From contig CAJQTY010000001.1 of NCBI GenBank assembly GCA_907163075.1, positions 2,170,001 to 2,234,000 on the forward strand: a DNA stretch of 64,000 nucleotides, read 5' to 3'. The DNA comes from an uncultured Rhodocyclaceae bacterium. Lineage in GTDB: Bacteria > Pseudomonadota > Gammaproteobacteria > Burkholderiales > Rhodocyclaceae. The notes below the pieces were generated by a model. It did no database searches. It was not told where the DNA came from and worked only from the letters and a program-made list of their open reading frames with translations. Below are positions 36,465 to 45,651 of this stretch, piece by piece. A program made the position numbers and the translations under genes. How positions within the stretch are numbered: the stretch's first letter is position 1; the number at the start of each line of letters is the position of its first letter.

Positions 36465-36941
36465 TCATGCCGCCCGGTCGGTAAAGTAGTCCCGCGCATC
36501 CGCATCCCGCTGGCACTTGCCTATCACTTCGGCAATGGTCGCCGGGTCGGTTTCCTCGATCAGCGCCAGCCATGCCCGGATTGCCGTTTCCTCGCTGGCG
36601 GTCAGGGGTGCAGATGGTTGCCGGATGGTCGGGGTAAAGGGTTCCGCTGCTACCGCGTCCGGGTGCCGTCCCAGAATGTCTGCATGGGTCGCCTCGGGAC
36701 AACAGGCGACTTCCAGCGGATCGCGGTCGGGGTAGTGAATCAACCACCAGCAGGAAGCGGTCGCCGTGTCGCCAGCGCCGACTTTCAGCACGTCAATGAT
36801 TTCCGCCTTGTGCTTGCGGATCACGGCCAGCCACCGATTCACCGCCGCGCCGTCGCCGGTCGCCTTGATGGTGCCAGTAGGGGAAAGCGCCAGCCTCACC
36901 CCGTCCGCTTGCGCCTCTCGAATGATCGCCGCCGGGGTCAT
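36465..36941 (-). CDS. TubC-docking-like small protein of island replication cluster
   Basis: A 158-aa protein. The first 50 residues (MTPAAIIREAQADGVRLALSPTGTIKATGDGAAVNRWLAVIRKHK) resemble the TubC N-terminal docking fold seen in small proteins beside plasmid- and island-type RepA helicases. The middle WWLIHYPDRDPLEVACCPEATHADIL is typical of these neighbours. The function is unknown; association with replication is inferred from context. It starts 45 bases after the ATPase gene ends. Confidence 0.65.
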   Translation of the reverse strand: MTPAAIIREAQADGVRLALSPTGTIKATGDGAAVNRWLAVIRKHKAEIIDVLKVGAGDTATASCWWLIHYPDRDPLEVACCPEATHADILGRHPDAVAAEPFTPTIRQPSAPLTASEETAIRAWLALIEETDPATIAEVIGKCQRDADARDYFTDRAA

Positions 36942-36986
36942 ATCTCCACCTCGACCGCGCCCAGTTTTTCCTGAAGGTGCTCAATT

Positions 36987-37982
36987 TCACTGAAGGTGCT
37001 CACGTTGAGCATGTTCAGTAACGGGAAGCCGCCATAACCATTGTTGTCTTGTCGCGCCGAAGTGTCCGCCTTCCTTCGCTGGCTCAATCCCAAGCGCCTT
37101 TTGCGCCCGCCGGATCGTTGCCCAGGAATACCCCGCGCCATCGGCATCCGCCTTGATGGTTTTGGTTGGCTGTGGCCCGTCCACCAGCAAGTCGGCAAGG
37201 AATCGCTTGGCATCGGCCAGGGTGCCGCCTTCGCCGTCGTCGCCGGTTGCGTCCGCCGTCGCCAGAAGTTCCCGCGCCGCGCCCTCCACCGCCTCGCCCC
37301 ACAGTACGGACGATGCGAAGATGCCCGGATGCGTTTTTAGTTCGGCCTGGTGCAGATCGTATTCAAAGCCGCCATCATCTGGCCCGATGTTGGACTTCGC
37401 CCGACAGAAAAGCCGCACTGTGCGCCCGTCGTCGCCTTCCTCTTGGTGCTTCGCCGCCACCAATACCACGCGGGCCAGTGCGCCGAAGGCCAGACTTCCG
37501 GTCAATCGTTCTACCGGATCGCGCCCGCCGGTTCCCTTGGAAAAATGCGTGATACCCAACAGGGCGCAGCGCATCGCGCCAGCCAGATCAACCAGCGGTT
37601 GCAGTCCGCGCCGCACCTCGGCATTCTTGTGACTGTCACCCGCAATTGCCGAAACGACAGGGTCAACGATCAGCAGACGCACGCCGCCAATTTCCGCCAG
37701 CTTGCGCCGTAGCGGTTCCATGTCGCGGGCAGGGTCGAAGGATCGCCGCTCGTTGCCTTCCCGAATGTCGGCAATGAAATAGACGCGGGATAGATCAGCG
37801 CCCGACGGTGCCAGCCGGGGAATCAGGGTATCGGCAGGATCATCCTCGCCGCTCCATATCACCACGTTCCCGGCACTGGATCGGCTGCCATCCGGCCAGC
37901 GTCCGCCGGTTGTCACGGTCGCCGCCAGGCCCATACTAATGGTCGTCTTGCCGGTGCCTGGTGCGCCCCCAAAGACGTGCAT
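36987..37982 (-). CDS. RepA-like AAA ATPase/helicase
   Basis: A 331-aa RecA-fold ATPase: Walker A GGAPGTGKTT near the start, Walker B-like LLIVDPVVSAIAGDSHKN, and GITHFSKGTGGRDPVERLTGS, the hallmark of RepA/DnaB-like helicases of plasmids and islands. The frame is open upstream of the first ATG (37982): residues WLWNGWLAAGK are encoded before MHVFGG and match the family, so the protein probably once continued from the Toprim frame. A one-base loss near 38041 now separates them. A winged-helix-like C-terminus (PTKTIKADADGAGYSWATIRRAQKAL) follows. Confidence 0.85.
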   Translation of the reverse strand: MHVFGGAPGTGKTTISMGLAATVTTGGRWPDGSRSSAGNVVIWSGEDDPADTLIPRLAPSGADLSRVYFIADIREGNERRSFDPARDMEPLRRKLAEIGGVRLLIVDPVVSAIAGDSHKNAEVRRGLQPLVDLAGAMRCALLGITHFSKGTGGRDPVERLTGSLAFGALARVVLVAAKHQEEGDDGRTVRLFCRAKSNIGPDDGGFEYDLHQAELKTHPGIFASSVLWGEAVEGAARELLATADATGDDGEGGTLADAKRFLADLLVDGPQPTKTIKADADGAGYSWATIRRAQKALGIEPAKEGGHFGATRQQWLWRLPVTEHAQREHLQ

Positions 37983-38032
37983 CTTGCCCGCTGCCAGCCA
38001 GCCATTCCAAAGCCATGCAATCGCTTCGGGTG

Positions 38033-38542
38033 TTACGTCGCTGCCCGGATCAGATTCACGTCTCGAGCATATTCGCCCGCTGGCGCGTTCCCTTCGTCGG
38101 CTTGATGCTCACCGCTTGCCGGTGCCGTTGAGCTCGCTATGGCGCTTGCTACGGCATCCGCGCCGCCAAGAATGAACAGGTCATTCATGTCCGTCATGTC
38201 GGGATCGCGGTCGGTGCCGAAGTAGGGGATTGCCAGCTTGCCGCCGACGGATCGCGCCGCCTCGATTGCATGGGGATCAGGCTCGCCGGTCGCCTTCACC
38301 AGATCAGCCAGGATCACCAGCGCCGCCGCCGGGTAGCGTTCGCGCATCGCCTTCGCTACCGCTGGCAGGTTGCCCGACGATAGCGCCGCAATGGCCGGGT
38401 GTCCGGTTGCTTCCGATGCGGATAGCCCGGTCGCCACGCCTTCAGCTATCAGCTGGGTCAGGCCCGCGCCGTCGCCATCGGGTAGGCACGCTCGAACGTT
38501 GGCGAGATGACGTGCTGTCCATGCCCGCCCGAGGGCGGGCAT
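38033..38542 (-). pseudogene. Toprim primase fragment of the island
   Basis: The frame carries the Toprim core: LIAEGVATGLSASEATG, LPAVAKAMRERYPAAALVILAD and AARSVGGKLAIPYFG, as in primases fused to or next to RepA helicases. The N-terminal part is gone: the sequence before GLTQLIAEG abuts the palindrome at 38516-38547 and the IS3 element. The end runs through DVNLIRAAT and stops, while the adjoining frame continues DVTPEAIAWLWNG; one extra base would fuse both into a single primase-helicase. Confidence 0.65.
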
Positions 38543-38547
38543 GGACA
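38516..38547. repeat. palindrome at the primase/IS3 junction
   Basis: Perfect 15-bp arms (TGTCCATGCCCGCCC) with a GA centre. The truncated Toprim gene ends at its left side and the truncated IS3 orfA begins at its right side, so it marks the junction. Confidence 0.9.
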
Positions 38548-38853
38548 GCGGCGGCGCGGCTGGAGGCGGTGATCGTCACGGCAGCGCTGGACGAAGCCGG
38601 CCAGAGCGCATGGTGTCGCGAACACGGCGTCTATCCGGACGAACTGCTCAAATGGCGAACCAGTGCGACCACCGCACTGGCCGAGCCGGAAGAACTCAGA
38701 GCCAGCCCACAAGCCACCCGGCAAGACAAGAAACGTATCAAGGAACTCGAACGCGAGTTGCTGCGCAAGGACCGGGCACTCGCCGAAACGGCAGCCCTGC
38801 TGGTGCTCTCAAAAAAAGTCGCGGCGATCTTCAACAAGGGAGAGGACGAATGA
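38521..38853 (+). pseudogene. IS3-family orfA, N-terminally truncated
   Basis: The frame reads LEAVIVTAALDEAGQSAWCREHGVYPDELLKWR followed by the leucine-zipper part KKRIKELERELLRKDRALAETAALLVLSKK, as in the C-terminal two-thirds of IS3-type orfA proteins. The usual first helix-turn-helix (about 60 residues) is missing and the frame opens inside the palindrome, so the left end of the element appears lost. The stop overlaps the orfB ATG (ATGA). Confidence 0.65.
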
Positions 38854-39941
38854 TCGGCCTCGAAGACCGCCAGGCGCTGGTCCGAGATATCCATGCTGCC
38901 CATGCGGCCGGGGCACGGCTCAAACCGGCCTGCGCAATGGCGGGCATCGACCTGCGCACCCTCCAGCGCTGGCAGGCGAGCGCTGGGCTGATCGGCGGCG
39001 ATCGCCGGCCACAGGCCGTGCGTCCGCCCTCCGGTCACGCCCTGACCGCGGCCGAGCGGGCGCACGTGCTGGCCGTGGCCAACGAACCTCGCTTTGCGGC
39101 CGTGCCGCCGGCACGCATTGTGCCGATGCTGGCGGATGAAGGCATTTACCTGGCCAGCGAATCCACCTTCAGCCGGGTACTCAAGGCCCACGGCCAAACC
39201 ACCCACCGTGGGCGCGCCAAGGCGCCGAAGCAACGGCGACCGCCGACCACGCATATCGCTACCGAACCGCGCCAGGTGTGGTGCTGGGACATGACCTATC
39301 TGCCAGCCCAGGTGCAGGGTCGATGGTTTCACCTCTACCTCATCCTCGACCTGTATAGCCGCAAGATTGTCGGCTGGGAGGTGCATGACAGCGATCACGC
39401 CGATCATGCGGCGCATCTGGTGCGCCGTACGGCGCTGGCCGAGGGTATTGCCGCGCTGAACAGCAAGCCCGTCTTGCACGGTGACAACGGCGCGACGCTC
39501 AAGGCGACGACGGTGCTGGCGATGCTCAACTGGTTGGGTGTCAAACCCTCGTATTCGCGGCCCCGGGTCAGCGATGACAACGCTTACGCCGAGTCGCTGT
39601 TTCGCACCGCCAAATACCGCCCTGAGTTTCCTGCCAAAGGCTTTGCCGAGCTCGACGATGCCCGTGCCTGGGCGGTCAGCTTCGTGCATTGGTACAACGT
39701 CGAGCATCGCCACAGTGGCATTCGTTACGTCAGCCCGGCCCAGCGCCATGCCGGCGAGGATCGGGCAATACTGGCGGCCCGCCATTCCTTGTATGCCTCG
39801 GCACGCGAACTCAACCCGGCACGCTGGTCAGGGAAAACGCGAAGCTGGACGCCCGTCGGTGCCGTGACACTCAATCCCGAACGCGATTGCATCGCCAACG
39901 CGCGTTCGGAAGACAAGCATATTCAGCCGTTGGCTGCATGA
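38850..39941 (+). CDS. IS3-family transposase (orfB, DDE)
   Basis: A 363-aa integrase-core transposase from the ATG at 38850: helix-turn-helix region LKPACAMAGIDLRTLQRWQ, then the DDE core CWDMTYL (D), LYLILDLYSRKIVGWEV, HGDNGATLKA (D), PRVSDDNAYAESLFRTAKYRPEF (E) and WYNVEHRHSGIRYV. All three acidic residues are present. It has no orfA-to-orfB frameshift signal other than the ATGA overlap. Because the left end is gone the element is probably immobile. Confidence 0.88.
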   Translation: MIGLEDRQALVRDIHAAHAAGARLKPACAMAGIDLRTLQRWQASAGLIGGDRRPQAVRPPSGHALTAAERAHVLAVANEPRFAAVPPARIVPMLADEGIYLASESTFSRVLKAHGQTTHRGRAKAPKQRRPPTTHIATEPRQVWCWDMTYLPAQVQGRWFHLYLILDLYSRKIVGWEVHDSDHADHAAHLVRRTALAEGIAALNSKPVLHGDNGATLKATTVLAMLNWLGVKPSYSRPRVSDDNAYAESLFRTAKYRPEFPAKGFAELDDARAWAVSFVHWYNVEHRHSGIRYVSPAQRHAGEDRAILAARHSLYASARELNPARWSGKTRSWTPVGAVTLNPERDCIANARSEDKHIQPLAA

Positions 39942-39953
39942 CCGAGGCGACAA

Positions 39954-40499
39954 CTACCTTGACGCGCGCCGGTAATAGATGCGTTTGATATTGTCTATTT
40001 TGCATCCTTCAGCTTCAGCAAGGGCTTTGAAGGATTCTGTTTTTGATATTCCTTTGTTTTTTTTAACGTCAACATAATCCTTGATTCTAATTTTCCGCTT
40101 CTGTGGGGTTTCGGCTGCTGGTTCAGAAGGGGTTGCCCATCGGTCGGATAGTTGTTTTATGTCGTCACGCAAAAAACGTAGTTGGTCGATGTCGAAGCGC
40201 CATGTTGGTTCATCAATTCGAAATACTTTCCCATCGTGCGTTCTTGTCATGGTGACGATAACATCACGGCAACCCGCTGCCAGCCGGTTGGTGTCGCCAG
40301 CAAAACACATCGGGGCAAGATAGCCTTCTTTTCTATCTCCAAAGATTGCTGGCCATCCCGGTGCGAAATCCAGCCAAAACCATGGCAGCAAGCCATATTC
40401 GAGCAACCGGGCAATAGTCCATTGCTCCCCGGTGCGCTCATTTAGCCATTCGCATGACTCCGCTATCGTTGCACGTCTTGGTAAGTATTTATCGGTCAT
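39954..40499 (-). CDS. hypothetical protein of integrative islands
   Basis: A 181-aa protein from the ATG at 40499, with GAAGGGA upstream; the frame is open to 40688 but without family-like sequence. MTDKYLPRRATIAESCEWLNERTGEQW..LLEYGLLPWFWLDFAPG belongs to a group of small proteins common in integrative islands and prophages of proteobacteria; the C-terminus (KIRIKDYVDVKKNKGISKTESFKALAEAEGCKIDNIKRIYY) looks like a helix-turn-helix. Function unknown, possibly regulatory. Confidence 0.65.
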   Translation of the reverse strand: MTDKYLPRRATIAESCEWLNERTGEQWTIARLLEYGLLPWFWLDFAPGWPAIFGDRKEGYLAPMCFAGDTNRLAAGCRDVIVTMTRTHDGKVFRIDEPTWRFDIDQLRFLRDDIKQLSDRWATPSEPAAETPQKRKIRIKDYVDVKKNKGISKTESFKALAEAEGCKIDNIKRIYYRRASR

Positions 40500-40722
40500 T
40501 TTGCGTCCCTTCAGACGCCTTCGATCAGAAGCCACGCCAGCCGGGTGAAGGTGCCCGGTTTTCTCTCCGTCGAGATAGGCGCGGCAAAACTCGTTACGCT
40601 GCGTCAGTCCTCTGGCGTCAAGTCGGGACAACCTTGAGGGGTTCCGCTTGCTCATCAATCCATTTCGTTTCCATTTCCATTTCTCCAAAAAGCCACGGCC
40701 CGGTTCGGTACTGCAAAAATCG

Positions 40723-42054
40723 TTACGCCGCCGACTGGTAAGCCTTGCCGAAAGGCCCGATGATTACCTTGCCGCGCCCGTCTTGAATCTGGCTATCCAC
40801 GAAGTCAGCCCAGCATTGCAGCATTTCCCGCCGTTGGTCGGCATACTGCGCCCGGTTATAGACGCCCCTGATGCCCTTGGTTTCATGGGCTAGGCATTTC
40901 TCGATCCAGTCCGAATTAAAGCCCGCTTCATGCAAGTGAGTGCTAGCTGTCCGCCGGAAGTCATGAATCACAAAATCGCGCACGTCAATCTCTAGCGCCC
41001 GTACCGCGACATTCAAGGTGCTTTTTGCGATGGGTTGTTTCAGGTCGCCACGGCTCGGGAATACCCATTCGGAACCGCTCGCCAGCCCCTTTAATTCCTC
41101 GAACATCGCCACCGCTTGCCGGGACAATGAAACAAGGTGCGGCTTGTCTTTCTTCATGCGCTCGCCAGGAATTGCCCATTCCGCTTTCTCAAGGTCAAGC
41201 TCTTCCCATTTCGCTTCGATCAGTTCCGATTTCCGCACCATGCAGAGAATCAGCAGGTGGATTGCCAGCTTGTAGGCTCGCTTGATGGATGATTGATAGA
41301 TCGCCCGCAGCAATCGCCCGGTTTCCTCAGACGATAGCGCTACGTCCCGACTTCTGGCACTGGCGATGAATTTCGCCTCGATTGCCGCCGCCGGGTTGAA
41401 TTGGGTTTTCTCCCGCGCAATGGCATAGGCGAAAAGCCGTTTCAGCACGTTGCGGGTTTGCAGCGCCATTTGATCGGCCCCACGATTCTTAATCTTGTCG
41501 GTAATCGCCAGAATGTCGGTCACGGTCACGTCGGCAACTTGCTTGCTGCCAATCGCCGGGATCACGTCCTTTTCCAGCGCCCGCAGGATGTTGCGGGGGT
41601 TGCTATTCGCTGGCTCGGCAATCTCTTTGTACCAGCGCATAGCGAAGGCTTCCACCGTGTCGGCTTCCTTTGCGGCCTCTTCCCTGATTCTGACTTTCTC
41701 GCGGGTTTTCAGACACCATTCACGGATGAAGGCTTGCGCCAGTTCCTTGACGGCGGGGGCGGCATCCTCAGGGATGGCATCGCCGCGCCGCAAGGCCATC
41801 GGAGATAGGCCACGCCCGGCCAGTATCTTGCAATCGTCCCGCCATGTTCGGGCTTCGGCCAGTGAATAGGTCGGGTAGTCGCCAAGCGTGATTTTCTCTT
41901 GCTTGGCTCCGCGCCCGCCGATGCGGTAGCGCATCCGCCAAACCTTCGCACCGCCGGGCATGACTTCCACGAACAGCCCGCCCTCATCCGCTTCCTGATA
42001 AGCCTTGTCAGCAGGTTTCAGGTTCCGCAGCTTGGTATCCGATAGCGCCATCAT
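40723..42054 (-). CDS. int: tyrosine recombinase / island integrase
   Basis: A 443-aa phage P4-type integrase. The N-terminal DUF4102-like arm-binding domain is LSDTKLRNLKPADKAYQEADEGGLFVEV..GGRGAKQEKITLGDYPTYSLAEAR; the catalytic domain has the first Arg in LILCMVRKSELIEAKWEELDL, then FVIHDFRRTASTHLHEAG (H..R) and the tyrosine in GVYNRAQY. It directs insertion next to mnmE, 345 bases from the mnmE stop. Its promoter region contains many repeats that it probably binds. Confidence 0.93.
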   Translation of the reverse strand: MMALSDTKLRNLKPADKAYQEADEGGLFVEVMPGGAKVWRMRYRIGGRGAKQEKITLGDYPTYSLAEARTWRDDCKILAGRGLSPMALRRGDAIPEDAAPAVKELAQAFIREWCLKTREKVRIREEAAKEADTVEAFAMRWYKEIAEPANSNPRNILRALEKDVIPAIGSKQVADVTVTDILAITDKIKNRGADQMALQTRNVLKRLFAYAIAREKTQFNPAAAIEAKFIASARSRDVALSSEETGRLLRAIYQSSIKRAYKLAIHLLILCMVRKSELIEAKWEELDLEKAEWAIPGERMKKDKPHLVSLSRQAVAMFEELKGLASGSEWVFPSRGDLKQPIAKSTLNVAVRALEIDVRDFVIHDFRRTASTHLHEAGFNSDWIEKCLAHETKGIRGVYNRAQYADQRREMLQCWADFVDSQIQDGRGKVIIGPFGKAYQSAA

Positions 42055-42072
42055 TCACCCCTTCGCCGTAGC

Positions 42073-42287
42073 GTGTGCCCATGAAAACCGGCTTGATCTT
42101 GGGCACACCGTTTCGCCTTGGGCACACAGCCTGAAAGCCTTATCTGGTGCGGCATTCAAGTTATTTACCCGCTTTATGTGCCCATGAAGAAAGTGATTTC
42201 TCCGCCATCTGGAAAGGGGTCTAGGGCACACCACCGTATTGCCTTGGGCACACTGCCTTTCGTCTTGGGCACACATATGGGCACACA
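42073..42287. repeat. eight integrase-arm-like repeats (TTGGGCACAC)
   Basis: Copies of TTGGGCACAC or one-base variants occur at 42073-42082 (inverted), 42099, 42118, about 42176 (inverted, partial), 42223, 42244, 42265 and 42278, in a 215-base stretch between int and mnmE. The same sequence occurs once near the other island end (36169-36178). The placement suits arm-type binding sites for the integrase or an excisionase. Confidence 0.85.
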
Positions 42288-42328
42288 TTTAAGCGGATTT
42301 GTGCGGAACATGCAAGCCATTACCGGAA

Positions 42329-42353
42329 CAAAAAGCCCGCAGTTACGCGGGCT
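42329..42353 (-). terminator. terminator facing left between mnmE and int
   Basis: Stem AGCCCGC/GCGGGCT with a six-base loop is followed on the minus strand by five T (42330-42334). It lies 46 bases beyond the mnmE stop codon on the minus strand and so probably ends the rpmH-to-mnmE transcripts. Confidence 0.8.
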
Positions 42354-42398
42354 TACGGGGTGTTTTGCGGAAGGCTTCGGACTACGCCGGAAGGCTTG

Positions 42399-43757
42399 TT
42401 ATTTTCCGATGCAGAAACGTCCGAAGATTTCGCCGAGCAAATCGTCGGCGGAGAACTCTCCGGTGATCGAACCGAGTGCCGATTGAGCCAGGCGCAATTC
42501 CTCGGCGAATAGCTCAAACTGTGAAAGTTGATTGCAAGCTGCAGCAATGTGTTCCTGGGTTTCCGCCAGAGCCCTTAAATGCCGTTCGCGGGCAATGAAT
42601 ACATCCTCTGCCGGATGCCAGCCGGCAATCCTCAATAACTCGTGGCGCAAGAGATCGATCCCCTCACCGTGCTTCGCCGACAGTGAAATGGCCACACCAT
42701 CGGGTTCATCGTGGCGCTCCGCCGGGCGCCCGGCCAGATCAACCTTGTTATGGACGGTGATGCGCGCCAGCCGTGCTGGAAGCCGGGCCAGTATGCCGCG
42801 CTCGGCATCGACAACACCGACACGGGCATCGACCAGCAGGAGCACCACATCGGCGCGTTCGATCTCGCGCCAGGTGCGCTCAATGCCGATTTTTTCGATT
42901 TCATCGCTGGCTTCCCGCAATCCGGCGGTGTCGATGATATGCAGGGGGATCCCTTCAAGTTGCAGGCTGCCCCGTACGACATCGCGTGTCGTTCCGGCAA
43001 CTGGCGTGACGATCGCCAGTTCATCGCCGGCCAGGCGATTAAGCAGGCTGGACTTGCCCACGTTCGGCTGTCCGGCCAGAACGACGTGCAGACCGCCCTG
43101 CAAAAGCCGGCCTTGCTGTGCCCGGTCGAAAATGTTGCGCAGACGCTCCTGCAAGCGCTCAAGGCGGCCCGAGACATCGGCCGCGGCGAGAAAATCGACG
43201 TCCTCTTCCGGAAAATCGAGGCTTGCCTCGACGAGCGCCCGCAATTCGGTTAACTGCTCGAGCAGTACGTCGATTTCCTTTGAAAAATCACCGCGCAAGG
43301 AACGCACGGCGCTGCGTGCTGCGGCCGTTGTCGCGGCGTCGATCAAATCAACCACCGCTTCGGCCTGCGCCAGATCGATCTTTCCGTTGAGGTAGGCGCG
43401 GCGGGTAAATTCGCCCGGTTCGGCCAGCCTGGCTCCCAGATCGAGGCAGCGTGCCAGCAGCATTTGCAGGACCACCGGACCGCCGTGCCCATGTAGTTCC
43501 AGCACATCCTCCCCGGTGAAGGAGTGCGGGGCGGGGAAAAAGAGAAGAAGACCGGTGTCTATGGCACCGCCGCCGGCCGCGCGGAAATCCACCAGTGTCG
43601 CTCGGCGATTGCGCGGATATTTTTCGCTCAGTTCAAAGGCAAAGCCTAGAAGATCCGGGCCGGAGAGGCGAATGACGCCAATGCCGCCACGGCCCGGAGC
43701 CGTGGCGATGGCAGCAATCGTTTCAGGCCTTGGCGTCGTTGGCGGCTTTTCCGCCAC
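42399..43757 (-). CDS. mnmE: tRNA uridine-5-carboxymethylaminomethyl(34) GTPase
   Basis: A 452-aa MnmE/TrmE. The N-terminal tetrahydrofolate-binding part starts [21 protein letters not shown]; the G domain has [14 protein letters not shown] (G1), the G2 region around [20 protein letters not shown] (G3) and HNKVDL (G4); the C-terminus is the invariant FCIGK. With MnmG it modifies the wobble uridine of several tRNAs. The frame starts with GTG at 43757, overlapping the yidC end by 35 bases. The last codons coincide with the candidate island attachment core, and still encode a complete protein. Confidence 0.95.
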   Translation of the reverse strand: MAEKPPTTPRPETIAAIATAPGRGGIGVIRLSGPDLLGFAFELSEKYPRNRRATLVDFRAAGGGAIDTGLLLFFPAPHSFTGEDVLELHGHGGPVVLQMLLARCLDLGARLAEPGEFTRRAYLNGKIDLAQAEAVVDLIDAATTAAARSAVRSLRGDFSKEIDVLLEQLTELRALVEASLDFPEEDVDFLAAADVSGRLERLQERLRNIFDRAQQGRLLQGGLHVVLAGQPNVGKSSLLNRLAGDELAIVTPVAGTTRDVVRGSLQLEGIPLHIIDTAGLREASDEIEKIGIERTWREIERADVVLLLVDARVGVVDAERGILARLPARLARITVHNKVDLAGRPAERHDEPDGVAISLSAKHGEGIDLLRHELLRIAGWHPAEDVFIARERHLRALAETQEHIAAACNQLSQFELFAEELRLAQSALGSITGEFSADDLLGEIFGRFCIGK

Positions 43758-45417
43758 GTTCGATCATCCGGGTAATCTGCCATTGCTGGGCAATGGAGAG
43801 GGTGTTGTTAACGACCCAGTAAAGCACCAGACCCGCCGGGAAGAAAAAGAACATGCCGCCGAAGATAAAGGGCATGAACATCGTGATCTTGGCCTGGATG
43901 GGATCAGGCGGCGTCGGGTTGAGTTTGGTCTGGATCAGCATGGTCGCCATCATGATGATCGGCAGAACATAGAACGGATCTTGCGAAGAAAGATCCTTGA
44001 TCCACAGGATCCACGGCGCATCGCGCATTTCAACGGCACCGAGCAGCGCCCAGTAGAGTGCGATAAAGACCGGAATCTGCACCAGGATCGGCAGGCAGCC
44101 ACCGAGCGGATTGATCTTCTCGGTCTTGTAGAGATTCATCATCTCCATGTTGAGTTTCTGTTTGTCGTCGCCGCAACGCTCGCGCAGCGCCGTCAAACGC
44201 GGCGTCACGGCCTTCATCTTGGCCATAGACTTGTAGCTTGCCGCCGACAATGGAAAGAACAGCGCCTTGATCCCGATGGTGAGCAGGACAATGGCCCAGC
44301 CCCAGTTGCCGACAAACTTGTGGATGACTTCGAGGCACCAGAAAATCGGGGCGGCAACGATGGTCAGCCAGCCGTAGTCGACTACCAGCGGCAGGCCCTG
44401 TGCACCGATACCGCCCTCGGCGGCGGGTTTGGCCAGCTGATCGAGCATCGACTGAATTTGTGGTCCGGCATAGAGCGAGGCGGACTGACTGACCTTGGTG
44501 CCGGGTGCCGCAAGCGGTGCCGGCACGATGACCCCCGCCGTAACCGCCGGATTGGCGCCACCCTCCAGCTTTCGTGTATAGAACTCGCGCGCCTGCTTTT
44601 CCTGCGGTACCCAGGCCGACACAAAGTAGTGCTGTACCATCGCTATCCAGCCATTATCGGCCTTGGTGTTAAATTTGGTCTTGCCCTTTTCTATATCCGC
44701 GAAATCAATTTTTTGGAATTTCTCCTGCTCGGTATACACGGCGGGTCCGGTAAACGTGCTGACCATCGTCGTTTCGCCGTCCGGCGCCACCGTGTCACGC
44801 TGCAATTGATAATAGGCGTGTGCAGCAATGGGATTCTGGCTGCCATTGTCGATTTCATAGGTGACATTGATCAAATAGCTGCCGCGTGTGAAGGTGTAAA
44901 CCTTGGCTACCTTCACGCCGCCGCTGGCCGGTGCTTCGAGCCGAAGCTGAAGCGTTGTCGCGTCGGCCGCAAGCTCCCGATGTCCACCAGCGACGGTAAA
45001 CATCGTCTTGTGGTTTGGCAAACCTTCTCCGATCAAGCCACTTTGCGCCACATACTGATGCTTGGTCTCAAAGAGTGAAAAATTCTTCGTCTTGTCCTCG
45101 ATCGCCTTGTAGTTGTTCAACTCAAGGCCGACGATATCGCCACCTTGAGTTGAAACATCGGCGACGAACAGATCCGTCTTGATCTTGACGATTTCACCCT
45201 TGGCCGCGCTTGCCGAGGCACTTGTTACCGGCACCGAGGAGGCCGACGCCGGAGCCGCAGCTTGAACAGCCGCCGGGGTAGGGATCGGCGAACTGCTGGC
45301 GCTGGCCGTTATCGTCGGTGCCGCGACCTTGGGCTGGCTATATTTCTGCCAGGCGTCCCAGAGCATGACGAGCGAAAAGGAGAAGACAAAAAGAAGAATC
45401 AGGCGTCGGTTATCCAT
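43723..45417 (-). CDS. yidC: membrane protein insertase YidC
   Basis: A 564-aa YidC/Oxa1 protein: first membrane helix [15 protein letters not shown], a large periplasmic beta domain (residues about 60-340), then the conserved insertase helices ([77 protein letters not shown]). It inserts membrane proteins alone or with Sec. Gene order rpmH-rnpA-yidD-yidC-mnmE is the standard one near bacterial origins. Confidence 0.97.
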   Translation of the reverse strand: MDNRRLILLFVFSFSLVMLWDAWQKYSQPKVAAPTITASASSSPIPTPAAVQAAAPASASSVPVTSASASAAKGEIVKIKTDLFVADVSTQGGDIVGLELNNYKAIEDKTKNFSLFETKHQYVAQSGLIGEGLPNHKTMFTVAGGHRELAADATTLQLRLEAPASGGVKVAKVYTFTRGSYLINVTYEIDNGSQNPIAAHAYYQLQRDTVAPDGETTMVSTFTGPAVYTEQEKFQKIDFADIEKGKTKFNTKADNGWIAMVQHYFVSAWVPQEKQAREFYTRKLEGGANPAVTAGVIVPAPLAAPGTKVSQSASLYAGPQIQSMLDQLAKPAAEGGIGAQGLPLVVDYGWLTIVAAPIFWCLEVIHKFVGNWGWAIVLLTIGIKALFFPLSAASYKSMAKMKAVTPRLTALRERCGDDKQKLNMEMMNLYKTEKINPLGGCLPILVQIPVFIALYWALLGAVEMRDAPWILWIKDLSSQDPFYVLPIIMMATMLIQTKLNPTPPDPIQAKITMFMPFIFGGMFFFFPAGLVLYWVVNNTLSIAQQWQITRMIERGGKAANDAKA

Positions 45418-45437
45418 GAACGGCCTACAAGAAAAAA

Positions 45438-45647
45438 TCAGGGGACTGGGTCAAATCCACCCGGACTCCACGGGTGGCAGCGAGATATACGTTTAAGGCC
45501 GAGCTGGGCACCTTTGAACGCACCGTGTTTTTCCACCGCTTCGGCGGTGTACTCCGAGCAACTGGGAAAATACCGGCAGCGGCACCCAAGAAAGGGGCTG
45601 ATCGCGTATTTGTAGAAGCGAATCAGTGCCAGCAGCAACAATTTCAT
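45438..45647 (-). CDS. yidD: membrane protein insertion efficiency factor
   Basis: A 69-aa protein starting at the ATG 45647: MKLLLLALIRFYKYAISPFLG, then CRYFPSCSEYTAEAVEKHG, the family's Cys-rich core. The open frame upstream of this ATG belongs to other sequence. It helps YidC-mediated insertion at the inner membrane. It lies between rnpA (4-base gap) and yidC. Confidence 0.95.
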   Translation of the reverse strand: MKLLLLALIRFYKYAISPFLGCRCRYFPSCSEYTAEAVEKHGAFKGAQLGLKRISRCHPWSPGGFDPVP

Positions 45648-45651
45648 CAGT

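Larger units (their letters stand above)
36100..42416. mobile_element. integrative island at the 3' end of mnmE
   Basis: A tyrosine integrase gene lies beside the mnmE 3' end, and the ten bases CGATGCAGAA at the end of mnmE (42407-42416) recur at 36100-36109, about 6.3 kb away. ATGGGCACAC sites occur inside both ends. The cargo is replication-type genes (TubC-like, RepA-like ATPase, Toprim primase) and an IS3-family element. The mnmE/trmE 3' end is a known insertion site for SGI1-type islands. The core is short, so the left limit is tentative. Confidence 0.6.

Noticed and set aside
36938-37213. A 91-aa minus-strand frame overlapping the RepA-like gene end
   Set aside because: The bulk overlaps the ATPase in another frame. 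Only its last part might be a shifted ATPase tail. Not called as a gene.
43516-45078. A 520-aa plus-strand frame opposite yidC and mnmE
   Set aside because: Histidine/arginine-rich antisense shadow of yidC.
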